Of a stretch of 64,000 nt of DNA, positions 25,905 to 34,972 are shown piece by piece. Source of the DNA: Xanthomonas sp. (GTDB lineage: Bacteria; Pseudomonadota; Gammaproteobacteria; Xanthomonadales; Xanthomonadaceae); NCBI GenBank assembly GCA_018262705.1, contig JADFDQ010000003.1, positions 172,962 to 236,961 of the forward strand. The letters are read 5' to 3'. Position 1 is the stretch's first letter. Each line of letters opens with the position of its first letter. The position numbers and the translations under genes are program-made. The notes under the pieces were generated by a model. It did no database searches. It had not been told where the DNA came from and saw nothing but the letters and a program-made list of their open reading frames with translations.

Positions 25905-26969
25905 TCATGCGGCCTTGTTCGGGGTGACGAACACGGTGATTTCCTCGCGATCGTGGTAGAGCTGTTTGGCGCGGATCGTCAGCGGTTTGCCGGCCTGCTC
26001 GGCGAACAGGGCAAGGCACAGCTGCGTCTCCTGCCAGCGCTTCTTCATCGGCAACTTGAGGTTGAAGATCGCATGCCGACACCAGCCTTCGCGCAGCCAC
26101 GTGGCCATGCGCTCGGCGACCCGGCGAGGCTGCTCGACCATATCGCAGACCATCCAGTCCAGCGGATGCGGCGGTTGCCAGGAAAATCCGTCGCTGCGCA
26201 GGTGCTGAACCATGCTCGAACCCTGCAGGTTCGGATGCAGCGGGCCGTTGTCGATGGCCGTCACCTGAATCCGGTTGCGGGTCAACACCCAGGTCCAGCC
26301 GCCGGGGGCAGCGCCGAGATCGGCCCCCGCCATGCCTTCCTTCAGCAGGCGCTGGCGTTCTTCGTCATCAAGCAGCACCAGCAGTGCTTCTTCAAGCTTG
26401 AGTGCCGAACGCGAGGGCGCGTCCTTGTGCATGCGAAGGCGCGGGATGCCCAGCGGCCACGGCGCGCTGTCGGCGGCCACGCTGCGTGCCAGCAGTGCGT
26501 GATCGCCGGCCAGCAGGCACACATGCAGGCGCGGCAGGCTCGGGTTGTCTTTGGCGGCCAGCAAACCCGCCTTGCGTAATGCGGGGCGCAGCGCATTGCC
26601 AAGGCTGCGCGCCAGCCCTGCCAACGGTTTGCCGGCATCGCTGTCGGGGTGTTCCATTACCAGTTCGCCAAAGCGCATCTTTTCGGATGATTGGCCGGTC
26701 AGCGCCTCCAGCATCGGTGCTATCCGGTCTTGCGGATTCAGGTCACGCAACTCGGCCAGCAGGCGCAATTTTTGCCGCGTAAAAATCAATTGGGAATACG
26801 GCAACGCATGATCCAGCGCGATGGCGTCTTCGCTGAAAAACACCACCACGCCGCTGTCGCGCTCGGTGCGCGCATAACCGGCGATGCCGACGCGGGCGGC
26901 GCGTTCGCTCAGTTCGCCGGCAAGCTCGGGTTCGAAGCCTTGGCGGCAGTAGCACAGCAGGCCGTTAAT
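25905..26969 (-). CDS. rlmM: 23S rRNA (cytidine(2498)-2'-O)-methyltransferase RlmM, non-canonical start
   Basis: The family-length product (about 354 residues) begins near 26969, where the peptide reads NGLLCYCRQGFEPELAGELS, as expected for the RlmM N-terminus. No ATG, GTG or TTG precedes this in frame: the candidates are ATT at 26972 or 26969, or CTG at 26960/26957, and a TGA closes the frame about 30 bases further up. The first ordinary start, GTG at 26849, would remove the N-terminal 40 residues of the THUMP-like domain. The rest is intact: GADLGAAPGGWTWVL binds SAM and DWMVCDMVEQP carries the catalytic Asp. It sits directly behind the deaminase gene whose TAA is at 26965-26967. Confidence 0.8.
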   Translation of the reverse strand: MNGLLCYCRQGFEPELAGELSERAARVGIAGYARTERDSGVVVFFSEDAIALDHALPYSQLIFTRQKLRLLAELRDLNPQDRIAPMLEALTGQSSEKMRFGELVMEHPDSDAGKPLAGLARSLGNALRPALRKAGLLAAKDNPSLPRLHVCLLAGDHALLARSVAADSAPWPLGIPRLRMHKDAPSRSALKLEEALLVLLDDEERQRLLKEGMAGADLGAAPGGWTWVLTRNRIQVTAIDNGPLHPNLQGSSMVQHLRSDGFSWQPPHPLDWMVCDMVEQPRRVAERMATWLREGWCRHAIFNLKLPMKKRWQETQLCLALFAEQAGKPLTIRAKQLYHDREEITVFVTPNKAA

Positions 26970-27540
26970 AATTCGGCCCGCCCAATTCGCTATACATCTT
27001 CAACACGGCGCAGGCCGCATCGCGTTCGATGTCGCGCACCACGTCAATGCCGCGTTTGTTGAGTTCACCCACCCAGTCGGCGGGCAGCGGGCCTTCGTCG
27101 AACGGCGTCAACGCCATCACGTCTTCGGCGCGGGCACCGATCAGCAGGCGGTCGATGCCGGCCCATAGGGTGGCGCCGTAGCACTGGCAGCAGGGCTGCG
27201 CAGACGTGGCCAGTGTCACAGGGCTGCCGAGTTCGTTCAATCGGAATTGCTGCAGGCGTTGCTGGGCGAGCATGTAGGCCATGGTTTCGGCGTGCGCCAG
27301 CGAACAACTTTGGCGCACCACCCGGTTGACGCCGACCGCGATCAACTGATGCTGCGCGCTGAACACCGCCGCCCCGAACGGGCCGCCGCTTTGGCGCTCG
27401 ATATTGTGTTTGGACAGCTCGATAACGAAGGCGACCTTGGCGGCATCGGTGGAAAAATCGCGGCCGGCAATGTCCAGTTCCATCACCCAAATCGGCAGGG
27501 TGATGTGCAGTTGCACAGGCAGCGGCATTGGCATCGCCAT
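26965..27540 (-). CDS. Nucleoside/guanine deaminase-like protein (cytidine deaminase fold)
   Basis: 191 residues from the ATG that shares its A with the glnS stop (TAATG). Zinc deaminase motifs: the HAE motif in SLAHAETMAYML and the second ligand pair in SAQPCCQCYGATLWAG. Residues 45-70 contain GGPFGAAVFSAQHQLIAVGV, typical for the guanine deaminase/tRNA adenosine deaminase group. The C-terminal part is longer than in TadA. The likely substrate is guanine or a related free base; a tRNA substrate is less likely. Start alternatives lie at the nearby ATGs at 27534 and 27528. Codon use resembles that of glnS (frequent TTG and AAA), not the surrounding genes. Confidence 0.82.
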   Translation of the reverse strand: MAMPMPLPVQLHITLPIWVMELDIAGRDFSTDAAKVAFVIELSKHNIERQSGGPFGAAVFSAQHQLIAVGVNRVVRQSCSLAHAETMAYMLAQQRLQQFRLNELGSPVTLATSAQPCCQCYGATLWAGIDRLLIGARAEDVMALTPFDEGPLPADWVGELNKRGIDVVRDIERDAACAVLKMYSELGGPNY

Positions 27541-29282
27541 TACGCCTTGTGTGCCCAGGTATCCCGCAACGTGACGCTGCGGTTGAACACGGGCGCATCG
27601 CTGCGGTGGTCGTAGCGGTCGGCCACGAAATAGCCCAGGCGTTCGAACTGGAAGCCTTGTTCCGCCGCCGCCAGTGCTGCTGCCGGTTCGATATAACCGG
27701 TGATGATCTTGCGCGACTCGGGATTCAAATAATCCACATAGGTTTTGCCGCCGTCGTCGATATCCGGATTGGGCACGGTGAACAGGCGGTCGTACAGACG
27801 CACTTCGGTGGCAATCGCATGTTTGGCGCTGACCCAATGGATGGTGCCTTTCACTTTGCGGTTGGCGCCCTCCATGCCGGGGCGTGAGTCCAAGTCCAGC
27901 GTGCAGTGCAGCTCGGTCACGCGGCCCTCGGCATCCTTGATCGCTTCATCGCAGCGCAGGATGCCGGCCCCGCGCAGGCGCACGTCGCCGCCCAGCGTGA
28001 GGCGCTTGAAGCCCTTGGGCGGTACTTCTTCGAAATCCTCGCGCTCGATCCACAGCTCGCGGCCAAACGGAATTTCGCGTTCGCCCTGCGCTTCATCCTT
28101 GGGATGGTTGGCAAACCGCAAGAATTCCTCAACGCTGGCATCCACGTTGGTCAGAACCACTTTCAGCGGATCGATCACCGCCATCCGGCGCGGTGCGTGT
28201 GCATCCAGATCATCGCGCAGCGCGCCTTCGAGGATAGAAATGTCCAGCAATGAATTTTGTTTGCTGATGCCCACGCGCTCGACCATCAACTTCAGCGCCG
28301 AGGCGGTATAGCCGCGACGACGGATGCCTTGCAACGTGGGCATGCGCGGGTCGTCCCAGCCATCGACCAGTTGGTCGGTGACCAGCGCCATCAATTTGCG
28401 TTTGCTCAACACCAGAAAGTTGAAGTTCAAGCGCGAGAACTCGATCTGGCGGGGTTTGCCGGCTTCCATCGGCAGGCCTTTGGCCAGCAACGGTTGCAGC
28501 AGGGCGGGATGGCCGGCCAAGTCCACGTTCTCCACGCTCCAGTCATACAGCGGGCGGTGGTCTTCAAACTCCAGCGTGCACAGCGAATGGGTGATGCCCT
28601 CGATGGCATCGCCCAGCGCATGGGCGAAGTCGTACATCGGGTAGATCGGCCACGCGTTGCCAGTGTTCTGGTGTTCGACGTGTTTGATCCGGTACAGCGC
28701 CGGATCGCGCAGGTTCATGTTGCCGCTGCTCATGTCGATCTTGGCGCGCAGGGTGCGTGCGCCATCGGCAAATTCGCCCGCCCGCATGCGCCGGAACAGG
28801 TCCAGGTTTTCTTCCACGCTGCGCTCGCGGAACGGCGAATTGCGGCCGGCTTCGGTCAACGTGCCACGGTATTCGCGCACTTGCTCGGCGCTCAAGTCGC
28901 AGACAAACGCTTTGCCGTCGGCGATCAATTTTTCGGCGGCCAGGTAATAAACGCCGAAATAGTCCGAAGCATGGCGCAGGCTGTTCCAGTCAAAGCCCAG
29001 CCAGCGCACATCGTCCTGGATGGCGCGCACATATTCGGGGTCTTCGCGCGCCGGGTTGGTGTCGTCAAAGCGCAGATTGCACACGCCGCCAAATTCGGCC
29101 GCCACGCCAAAATCCAGGCAGATCGCCTTGGCATGGCCGATATGCAGGTAGCCGTTGGGTTCCGGCGGGAAGCGGGTCTTGATGGCGGTGTGTTTGCCCG
29201 AGGCAAGATCATCGCGCACGATCTGGCGGATGAAGTCGGTGCGGATCGGGGCGTCGGCGGATTCTGGCAGGTTGGAAGACAC
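27540..29282 (-). CDS. glnS: Glutamine--tRNA ligase GlnS
   Basis: 580 residues, slightly longer than E. coli GlnS (554). Class I synthetase: HIGH motif in [15 protein letters not shown]-type motif [11 protein letters not shown], and [13 protein letters not shown] before it. The anticodon-binding beta-barrels occupy the last third ([20 protein letters not shown]). It charges tRNA-Gln; the matching tRNA gene is at 58850-58925. Base composition is lower in GC than its neighbours (29 of 60 bases at 28381-28440), and it uses TTG and AAA codons that are rare around it. Confidence 0.97.
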   Translation of the reverse strand: MSSNLPESADAPIRTDFIRQIVRDDLASGKHTAIKTRFPPEPNGYLHIGHAKAICLDFGVAAEFGGVCNLRFDDTNPAREDPEYVRAIQDDVRWLGFDWNSLRHASDYFGVYYLAAEKLIADGKAFVCDLSAEQVREYRGTLTEAGRNSPFRERSVEENLDLFRRMRAGEFADGARTLRAKIDMSSGNMNLRDPALYRIKHVEHQNTGNAWPIYPMYDFAHALGDAIEGITHSLCTLEFEDHRPLYDWSVENVDLAGHPALLQPLLAKGLPMEAGKPRQIEFSRLNFNFLVLSKRKLMALVTDQLVDGWDDPRMPTLQGIRRRGYTASALKLMVERVGISKQNSLLDISILEGALRDDLDAHAPRRMAVIDPLKVVLTNVDASVEEFLRFANHPKDEAQGEREIPFGRELWIEREDFEEVPPKGFKRLTLGGDVRLRGAGILRCDEAIKDAEGRVTELHCTLDLDSRPGMEGANRKVKGTIHWVSAKHAIATEVRLYDRLFTVPNPDIDDGGKTYVDYLNPESRKIITGYIEPAAALAAAEQGFQFERLGYFVADRYDHRSDAPVFNRSVTLRDTWAHKA

Positions 29283-29376
29283 GGAAAAATCAGGCCTGAA
29301 GACAATCGTCTAGTCTAGCGGACGCACGTCGTATCCGGTTTTGCTGCGTTGACGGGCGGCTTGCTAGGCTGACCGG

Positions 29377-29643
29377 ATGCGCAACGTCTACAACGCCGAA
29401 AACCTGATCGATGCCTACCTCGTCAAGCACGCGCTGGAGGCCGAGGGCATCCCTGCGTTTGTGCGCGGCGAAGCGCTGACCGGCGGCATCGGCGAGCTGG
29501 GCGTGTTCGGGCTGGTCGGGGTGATGGTGCCGGATGCGGCCGAGCCCCAGGCGCGGAACATCATTGCGGCTCTGCATCTGGGCGTTCTAGCGCAGGCTGA
29601 AGATGCGCCCGAGGACGGCCACCCCGGCGCGCTGCCGGCCTGA
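29377..29643 (+). CDS. DUF2007 small protein
   Basis: 88 residues. The DUF2007 pattern is complete: VYNAENLIDAYLVKHALEAE, then IPAFVRGEAL and the GIGELGVFGLVGVMVPD strand. Family members are annotated as putative signal-transducing proteins of alpha-beta fold, but no reaction is known. The gene is divergent from glnS (94 bases between starts) and convergent with oxyR (12 bases). Confidence 0.82.
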   Translation: MRNVYNAENLIDAYLVKHALEAEGIPAFVRGEALTGGIGELGVFGLVGVMVPDAAEPQARNIIAALHLGVLAQAEDAPEDGHPGALPA

Positions 29644-29655
29644 ACGCGACCTGCG

Positions 29656-30561
29656 TCAGCCGGTGTGCAGGGTGGAAACTGCTTGCTGGCCGATCACTTC
29701 GGCAACGTGGTGCAGGAAACTATCCAGCGCCGACGATTTGCGCCAGACCAGCGCGATCCGTCGGCTGGGCGCGGGCTTGCGGAATTTTACCAGTCGGGTG
29801 CCTTCCGGCTGCACGATCGGCGGACGCACCGATAGCGCCGGCAGCAGGGTGACGCCGACGCCGGCGGCGACCATCTGGCGCAGCGTTTCCAGGCTGGTGG
29901 CGCGAAAGCCCGCCTCCTCCTGTGCGCCCGACAGCCGGCACACGTCGAGCGCCTGATCGCGCAGGCAGTGGCCGTCTTCCAGCAGCAGCAGGCTGGCGTG
30001 GTTCAGGTCGTCGACGGTGAGCGTCTTGCGCTGCGCCAGCGGATGGCCGGCATGCGCAGCCAGCAGGAAGGGTTCTTCGAACAGGAACTGGGCGTGCAGC
30101 GAATCGTCGTGGATCGGCAGCGCCAGCAGCGCCACGTCCAGCTGGCCGTCGCGCAGCCGTTGCAGCAGCAGATCGCTCTTCTCTTCGGTGAGCAGCAGTT
30201 CGAGCTTGGGAAAACGCGCGTACAGCTGAGGGATTACGTGCGGCAGCAGGTATGGCGCCAGCGTCGGAAACGCGCCGAGGCGCAGGCGGCCGGCTTCCGG
30301 GTTGGCGCTGCGGCGCGCCGCTTCCTTCAGTTCCTCGGCCTCGGCCAGGATTCGCCGGGCCCGCTGCGCCGCATCCATTCCAGCGGCGGTCAGCATGACC
30401 CTGCGCGGGGCGCGTTCGACCAGCTTCACGCCGAGCTCTGCTTCGAGTTTCATGATCTGGATCGACAGCGTGGGCTGGCTGACGAAGCAGGCTCGTGCGG
30501 CCTTGCCGAAGTGGCGCAGGTCGGTCAGGGCCACGAGGTATTTCAAGTCGCGCAGATTCAT
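29656..30561 (-). CDS. oxyR: Hydrogen peroxide-inducible regulator OxyR
   Basis: 301 residues, LysR family. Winged helix-turn-helix at residues 1-60 (LKYLVALTDLRHFGKAARAC). The redox pair is present: the peroxidatic Cys in GHCLRDQALDVC and the second Cys 8-9 residues later, followed by FRATSLETLRQMVAAGVG, which is diagnostic for OxyR. Oxidation forms the disulfide and activates the peroxide regulon. It lies 12 bases after ahpF in the order ahpC-ahpF-oxyR, as in xanthomonads, and so is likely induced together with its targets. Confidence 0.95.
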   Translation of the reverse strand: MNLRDLKYLVALTDLRHFGKAARACFVSQPTLSIQIMKLEAELGVKLVERAPRRVMLTAAGMDAAQRARRILAEAEELKEAARRSANPEAGRLRLGAFPTLAPYLLPHVIPQLYARFPKLELLLTEEKSDLLLQRLRDGQLDVALLALPIHDDSLHAQFLFEEPFLLAAHAGHPLAQRKTLTVDDLNHASLLLLEDGHCLRDQALDVCRLSGAQEEAGFRATSLETLRQMVAAGVGVTLLPALSVRPPIVQPEGTRLVKFRKPAPSRRIALVWRKSSALDSFLHHVAEVIGQQAVSTLHTG

Positions 30562-30573
30562 CGGTGGGTCGCC

Positions 30574-32172
30574 TTATGCCGCCTGTGCCTGTGCTTCGGC
30601 GGGTGCTGAATGCCGGATCAAATAGTCGAACGCGGACAGCGCCGCAGTGGATCCGGCGCCCATCGCGATCGCGATTTGCTTGAATGGTACGGTGGTTGCG
30701 TCGCCGGCGGCGAACACGCCGGGCAGGTTGGTGCGACCGCCATCGTCGATCACGATTTCGCCGCGCGGCGACAGGGCGACGCTGCGCTGCAGCCAATCGG
30801 TGTTCGGCAACAGTCCGATCTGGACGAAGACGCCGCCCAGCTCCAGCGCGTGTTTGTCGCCGCTGGCGCGATCGCTGTAGCTCAGGCCGGTGAGCTTGCT
30901 GCCGTCGCCGAGCATTTCGCTAGTCTGCGCGTTCAGGTGCACGGCGACGTTCGGCAGGCTGTACAGTTTGCGCTGCAACACCGCGTCGGCGCGCAGCTTG
31001 CCATCGAATTCCAGCACGGTGACGTGTTCGACCACGCCGGCCAGATCGATGGCCGCCTCGATGCCGGAATTGCCGCCGCCGATTACCGCGACCTTCTTGC
31101 CCTTGAACAGCGGGCCGTCGCAGTGCGGGCAGTAGGTCACGCCCTTGGTGCGGTATTGGGCTTCGCCGGGTACGCCGGTCTGGCGCCAGCGTGCGCCGGG
31201 GGCGAGCACCACGGTCTTGGCGCGCAACGTGGCGCCCGGCTCCTGGCCGGAACCCTCCAGTTCGATGGCGATCAGCTCACCTTCCTGCGCCGCCGGCCGC
31301 AGCGCCTTGGCGCGCTGCGATGTCATCACGTCCACGCCGTAGCTGCGGACATGGGCTTCCAGCGAAGCGGCCAGCTTCGGGCCTTCCGTGTACTCCACCG
31401 AAGGAAAATTTTCGATTGACAGCGTGTCCTGCACCTGACCGCCGAAGCGTTCGGCCAGAAGCCCGGTGCGGATGCCCTTGCGCGCGGCGTAGATCGCCGC
31501 TGCCGCGCCGGCCGGGCCGCCGCCGACAACCAGCACGTCATAGGGCTCGCGTTCATTGAGCGCTGCCGCCAAGCGCGCAGTTGCGCCGGTGTCGAGCTTG
31601 GCGAGGATCTGCTCGATGCTCATCCGTCCGGCGTCGAACTCCGCGCCGTTCAAGTACACGGTCGGCACGGAAAGAATCTGCTTGGCCTCGACCTCGGACT
31701 GGAACAGCGCGCCGTCGATGGCGACATGGCGGATGCGCGGATTGAGCACGCTCATCGCGTTCAACGCCTGCACCGTGTCCGGGCAGCTCTGGCAGTGCAG
31801 CGACATGTAGGTTTCGAAGTGATGCTCGCCAGGCAACTCGCGCACCTGCTGCGCCAGCGCTTCGTCGATCTTCACCGGATGGCCGCCGACCTGCAGCAGC
31901 GCCAGCGCCAGGGACGTGAATTCATGGCCCAGCGGGATCGCCGCAAATTCAACGCCGACGTCGCTGCCGACGCGGCGGATTGCGAACGACGGTGCGCGCG
32001 CGGCATGGCCGGCGCGGCGGGAAATCTTCGGTGACAACTCGGCGATTTCGGACAACAGCGCATCCAGTTCACGCGCCGCTTCGGAATCGTTCAGCGTGGC
32101 GATCAGCTCAATGGGCGCCTGCAACTTTTCCAGATAGGCGGAAAGCTGGGTCTTGAGGTTGACATCCAACAT
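30574..32172 (-). CDS. ahpF: Alkyl hydroperoxide reductase subunit F
   Basis: 532 residues. Flavoprotein disulfide reductase that passes electrons from NADH to AhpC. The N-terminal double thioredoxin fold has the CxxC HCQSCPD, the FAD domain begins at about 215 with [20 protein letters not shown], and the redox-active pair is in [20 protein letters not shown]; the second FAD motif is [11 protein letters not shown]. It follows ahpC after an 80-base gap with a stable hairpin. Confidence 0.96.
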   Translation of the reverse strand: MLDVNLKTQLSAYLEKLQAPIELIATLNDSEAARELDALLSEIAELSPKISRRAGHAARAPSFAIRRVGSDVGVEFAAIPLGHEFTSLALALLQVGGHPVKIDEALAQQVRELPGEHHFETYMSLHCQSCPDTVQALNAMSVLNPRIRHVAIDGALFQSEVEAKQILSVPTVYLNGAEFDAGRMSIEQILAKLDTGATARLAAALNEREPYDVLVVGGGPAGAAAAIYAARKGIRTGLLAERFGGQVQDTLSIENFPSVEYTEGPKLAASLEAHVRSYGVDVMTSQRAKALRPAAQEGELIAIELEGSGQEPGATLRAKTVVLAPGARWRQTGVPGEAQYRTKGVTYCPHCDGPLFKGKKVAVIGGGNSGIEAAIDLAGVVEHVTVLEFDGKLRADAVLQRKLYSLPNVAVHLNAQTSEMLGDGSKLTGLSYSDRASGDKHALELGGVFVQIGLLPNTDWLQRSVALSPRGEIVIDDGGRTNLPGVFAAGDATTVPFKQIAIAMGAGSTAALSAFDYLIRHSAPAEAQAQAA

Positions 32173-32199
32173 TTTCGTCTCCTGAAAATGGATTCAAGC

Positions 32200-32229
32200 C
32201 GTCGCCTTTCCGCGGTTGGAAAAGCGACG
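32200..32229 (-). promoter_or_regulatory. Stem-loop between ahpC and ahpF
   Basis: The arms CGTCGCCTTTCC and GGAAAAGCGACG pair at 11 of 12 positions around a 6-base loop. In transcript direction no T-run follows, so it is not a textbook terminator. I infer an mRNA-stability or partial-readthrough element that would let ahpC be more abundant than ahpF. Confidence 0.5.
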
Positions 32230-32252
32230 TTGTTGATTTGCGGCGGTCGCAA

Positions 32253-32816
32253 TCAGATCTTGCCGACCAGATCCAGGGACGGCGCAATGGTCTGCGCGCC
32301 TTCCTTCCACTTGGCCGGGCACACTTCGTTCGGATGGCTGGCCACATATTGCGCGGCCTTGAGCTTGCGAACGGTCTCGGCAACGTCGCGGGCGATGGCG
32401 TTGTCGTGGACTTCCATCGTCTTGATCGTGCCGCTCGGGTCGACGATGAAAGTGCCGCGCAGGGCCAGACCTTCCTCGGGGATGTGCACGCCGAAGGCGT
32501 TGGTGAGCTGGTGGGTGGGATCGCCGACCAGCGGGAACTTGGCCTTGCCGACCGCCGGTGAGGTTTCGTGCCAGACCTTGTGGCTGAAGTGGGTGTCGGT
32601 GGTGACGATGTAGACCTCGGCGCCGGCCTTCTGGAACTCGGCGTAATGCTCGGCGGCGTCTTCGATTTCGGTCGGGCAGTTGAAGGTGAACGCGGCCGGC
32701 ATGAAGATCAGCACCGACCAGTGGCCTTTCAGGCTGGCGTCGGTGACTTCGATGAACTTGCCGTTGTGGAATGCATTGGCCTTGAACGGCTGGATCTGGG
32801 TGTTGATCAGGGACAT
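32253..32816 (-). CDS. ahpC: Alkyl hydroperoxide reductase subunit C (2-Cys peroxiredoxin)
   Basis: 187 residues, the usual AhpC length. Peroxidatic Cys in FTFNCPTEIED and resolving Cys in NEVCPAKWKEG near the C-terminus. Reduces hydrogen peroxide and organic hydroperoxides and is regenerated by AhpF. A clean AAGGAA ribosome site precedes the ATG, and a strong OxyR-type site lies 72-108 bases upstream. Confidence 0.97.
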   Translation of the reverse strand: MSLINTQIQPFKANAFHNGKFIEVTDASLKGHWSVLIFMPAAFTFNCPTEIEDAAEHYAEFQKAGAEVYIVTTDTHFSHKVWHETSPAVGKAKFPLVGDPTHQLTNAFGVHIPEEGLALRGTFIVDPSGTIKTMEVHDNAIARDVAETVRKLKAAQYVASHPNEVCPAKWKEGAQTIAPSLDLVGKI

Positions 32817-32887
32817 CGGATCGGTTCCTTGGGGTTGGGATGAAAGGGGAGTGCGGGCAGGTTAGGGCTTATCTATAAATAAGTACA

Positions 32888-32924
32888 ATCGATTGTTATC
32901 ATCACGAAGATTGATAATATCTAT
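32888..32924. promoter_or_regulatory. OxyR-binding site upstream of ahpC
   Basis: Read on the reverse strand, the 37 bases are ATAGATATTATCAAT, a 7-base spacer, then ATGATAACAATCGAT. This follows the OxyR tetrad pattern (four elements ATAG, CTAT, ATAG, CTAT, spaced 7-7-7): ATAG, CAAT, ATGA and CGAT at exactly the right spacing. The site sits in an AT-rich island, while TATAGAT at about 32870-32876 could serve as the -10 box. The other side of the island reads into prmC. Confidence 0.75.
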
Positions 32925-32984
32925 TTTATATCTTCGGCCAAGCGCACGGTTGGGCTTCAGCCGCCGTACCGCTACCATCGCGAC

Positions 32985-33818
32985 ATGGAGACACGACGCG
33001 ACACGATTTCGCAGCGGCTGGCGCAGGCTCGTACGCGGATTGACGCGGCCGATGCCGAGATTCTGCTGGCCCATGCCCTCGGCCAACCGCGCAGCTGGCT
33101 GTTCGCGCACGGCGACGATGCGCTCGCCGGGCAGGTGGCGACGCGATTCGAGGCGCTGCTGGAGCACCGTGCCGCCGGCGAGCCGGTAGCCTATCTGACC
33201 GGATCGAAAGGGTTCTGGACGCTGGATCTGGAGGTGACGCCAGCCACGCTGGTGCCGCGTCCGGAAACTGAGCTGCTGGTGGAACAGGCGCTGCTGCGGA
33301 TTCCGGCGGATGCCGACTGGACGCTGGCCGATCTGGGCACCGGCTGCGGCGCGATCGCGCTGGCGCTGGCCAAGGAGCGGCCGCAGGCGCGCATGATCGC
33401 AACCGATCTGAGCGAGGACGCGCTGGTCGTGGCGCGCGGCAACGCGGCGCGCAACGGCATCAGCAACGCCGAATTTCGCGCCGGCAGCTGGCTGGCGCCG
33501 CTGCAGGGTGAAACCATCGACCTGATCGCCAGCAACCCACCCTACGTCGCCGACGGCGATCCGCATCTGTCGGAAGGCGATCTGCGTTTTGAACCGTCGC
33601 TCGCCCTGTCCTGCGGCAGCGACGGGCTGAATGCAATCCGCACGATCGTTGCCGGCGCACCCGCGCTGCTGCGCAGCGGCGGCTGGCTGCTGTTCGAACA
33701 CGGCTACGATCAGGGCGCGGCGGTGCGCTCGCTGCTGACCGCCGCGGGGTTTGCCGACGTCGAAACCGTGCGCGATCTGGAATTACGCGAGCGGGTGACG
33801 CTGGCAAGGATTCCGTAG
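32985..33818 (+). CDS. prmC: Peptide chain release factor glutamine methyltransferase PrmC
   Basis: 277 residues. Methylates the Gln of the GGQ motif in RF1 and RF2. The N-terminal helical domain contains [20 protein letters not shown], followed by the SAM pocket [16 protein letters not shown] and the catalytic NPPY in [16 protein letters not shown]. The usual partner prfA is 20 kb away in this genome. Its stop codon (CCG TAG) lies in the head of a REP element. Confidence 0.95.
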   Translation: METRRDTISQRLAQARTRIDAADAEILLAHALGQPRSWLFAHGDDALAGQVATRFEALLEHRAAGEPVAYLTGSKGFWTLDLEVTPATLVPRPETELLVEQALLRIPADADWTLADLGTGCGAIALALAKERPQARMIATDLSEDALVVARGNAARNGISNAEFRAGSWLAPLQGETIDLIASNPPYVADGDPHLSEGDLRFEPSLALSCGSDGLNAIRTIVAGAPALLRSGGWLLFEHGYDQGAAVRSLLTAAGFADVETVRDLELRERVTLARIP

Positions 33819-33896
33819 CAGCGCACCGCGGGGGCGCGAACCGCACCGGCGCAACCGCGTCGCGCCTCTCCGCCTGCGGCCTCGATGCGCTCCTAC
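33815..33896. repeat. GTAG-headed REP doublet, copy 2 (after prmC)
   Basis: Starts GTAGCAGCGCACCG and ends GATGCGCTCCTAC. One base of the head is changed (GTAGCAG). The TAG at 33816-33818 is the stop codon of prmC. Confidence 0.82.
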
Positions 33897-33916
33897 AGTC
33901 GCGAGGCGGAATGCCC

Positions 33917-33987
33917 GTAGGAGCGCACCGCAGGGGCGCGATTGATGCCGATGTCGCGCATGACCTGCGGCCTCGATGCGCTCCTAC
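33917..33987. repeat. GTAG-headed REP doublet, copy 3
   Basis: Starts GTAGGAGCGCACCGCAGGGG and ends GATGCGCTCCTAC. It follows copy 2 after 20 bases, making a tandem of two doublets in the 200-base gap between prmC and pip. Confidence 0.85.
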
Positions 33988-34021
33988 AATGGATTCATCG
34001 AACCATCCAGGAAGGTGTCAC

Positions 34022-34966
34022 ATGCGCACGCTCTACCCTGAAATCGCTCCTTACCAGACCGGCACCCTGCAAGTCGATGGCCGCCATGCCCTGTACTGGG
34101 AGCAGTGCGGCAATCCCGAGGGCAAGCCGGTGGTGCTGCTGCACGGCGGGCCGGGCGCCGGCTGCAGCGATTCGATGCGGCGTTTTCACGACCCTTTGAG
34201 GTACCGCATCGTGCTGTTCGACCAGCGCGGCTCCGGGCGCAGCACGCCGCACGCGGATCTGACCGACAACACCACCTGGAACCTGGTGGCCGACATCGAG
34301 AAACTGCGCGAGCACCTGAACATCGAACGCTGGCAGGTGTTCGGCGGCAGCTGGGGTTCAACGTTGGCGCTGGCCTATGCCGAATCCCACCCGCAGCGCG
34401 TCACCGAACTGGTGCTGCGCGGCATCTTCCTGCTGCGGCGCTGGGAGCTGGAATGGTTCTATCAGGAAGGCACCTCAAGGCTGTTCCCGGACGCGTGGCA
34501 GCACTATCTGGCAGCGATTCCAGAAGTCGAACGCGGCGACTTGATCTCGGCCTTCCACCGTCGCCTGACTTCGGATGACTCGGCGGTGCGGTTGGCGGCG
34601 GCGCGGGCGTGGGCAATTTGGGAAGGCGGCACCAGCTATCTGCAAATTCCTGCCGACACCGACGACACCCACGGCGACGCCGAATTCGCGCTGGCGTTCG
34701 CGCGGATCGAGAACCACTACTTCGTCAACGGCGGCTTCTTCGAGGTTGAAGGCCAGTTGCTGCACGATGCCCACAACATTGCCGACATCCCCGGCGTGAT
34801 CGTGCACGGCCGCTACGACGTGGTGTGTCCGATCCAGAGCGCGTTCGACCTGCACGCGGTCTGGCCGAAGGGCGAGCTGCTGGTCTCGCCGCATTCCGGG
34901 CATTCGATGTTCGAGGCGGAAAACACCGACGCGCTGGTGGAAGCCACCGACCGCTTCGCCGGTTGA
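34022..34966 (+). CDS. pip: Proline iminopeptidase
   Basis: 314 residues; the start ATG at 34022 follows AAGGTG. Alpha/beta hydrolase that removes N-terminal proline from peptides. Oxyanion motif HGGPGAGCSD, nucleophile Ser in FGGSWGSTLALAYAESHP, catalytic Asp in GRYDVVCP and His in HSGHSMFEAE. LFDQRGSGRSTPHADLTDNT is typical of this S33 family. An upstream frame extends into a REP element and is not coding. Confidence 0.94.
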   Translation: MRTLYPEIAPYQTGTLQVDGRHALYWEQCGNPEGKPVVLLHGGPGAGCSDSMRRFHDPLRYRIVLFDQRGSGRSTPHADLTDNTTWNLVADIEKLREHLNIERWQVFGGSWGSTLALAYAESHPQRVTELVLRGIFLLRRWELEWFYQEGTSRLFPDAWQHYLAAIPEVERGDLISAFHRRLTSDDSAVRLAAARAWAIWEGGTSYLQIPADTDDTHGDAEFALAFARIENHYFVNGGFFEVEGQLLHDAHNIADIPGVIVHGRYDVVCPIQSAFDLHAVWPKGELLVSPHSGHSMFEAENTDALVEATDRFAG

Positions 34967-34972
34967 TTCAAC

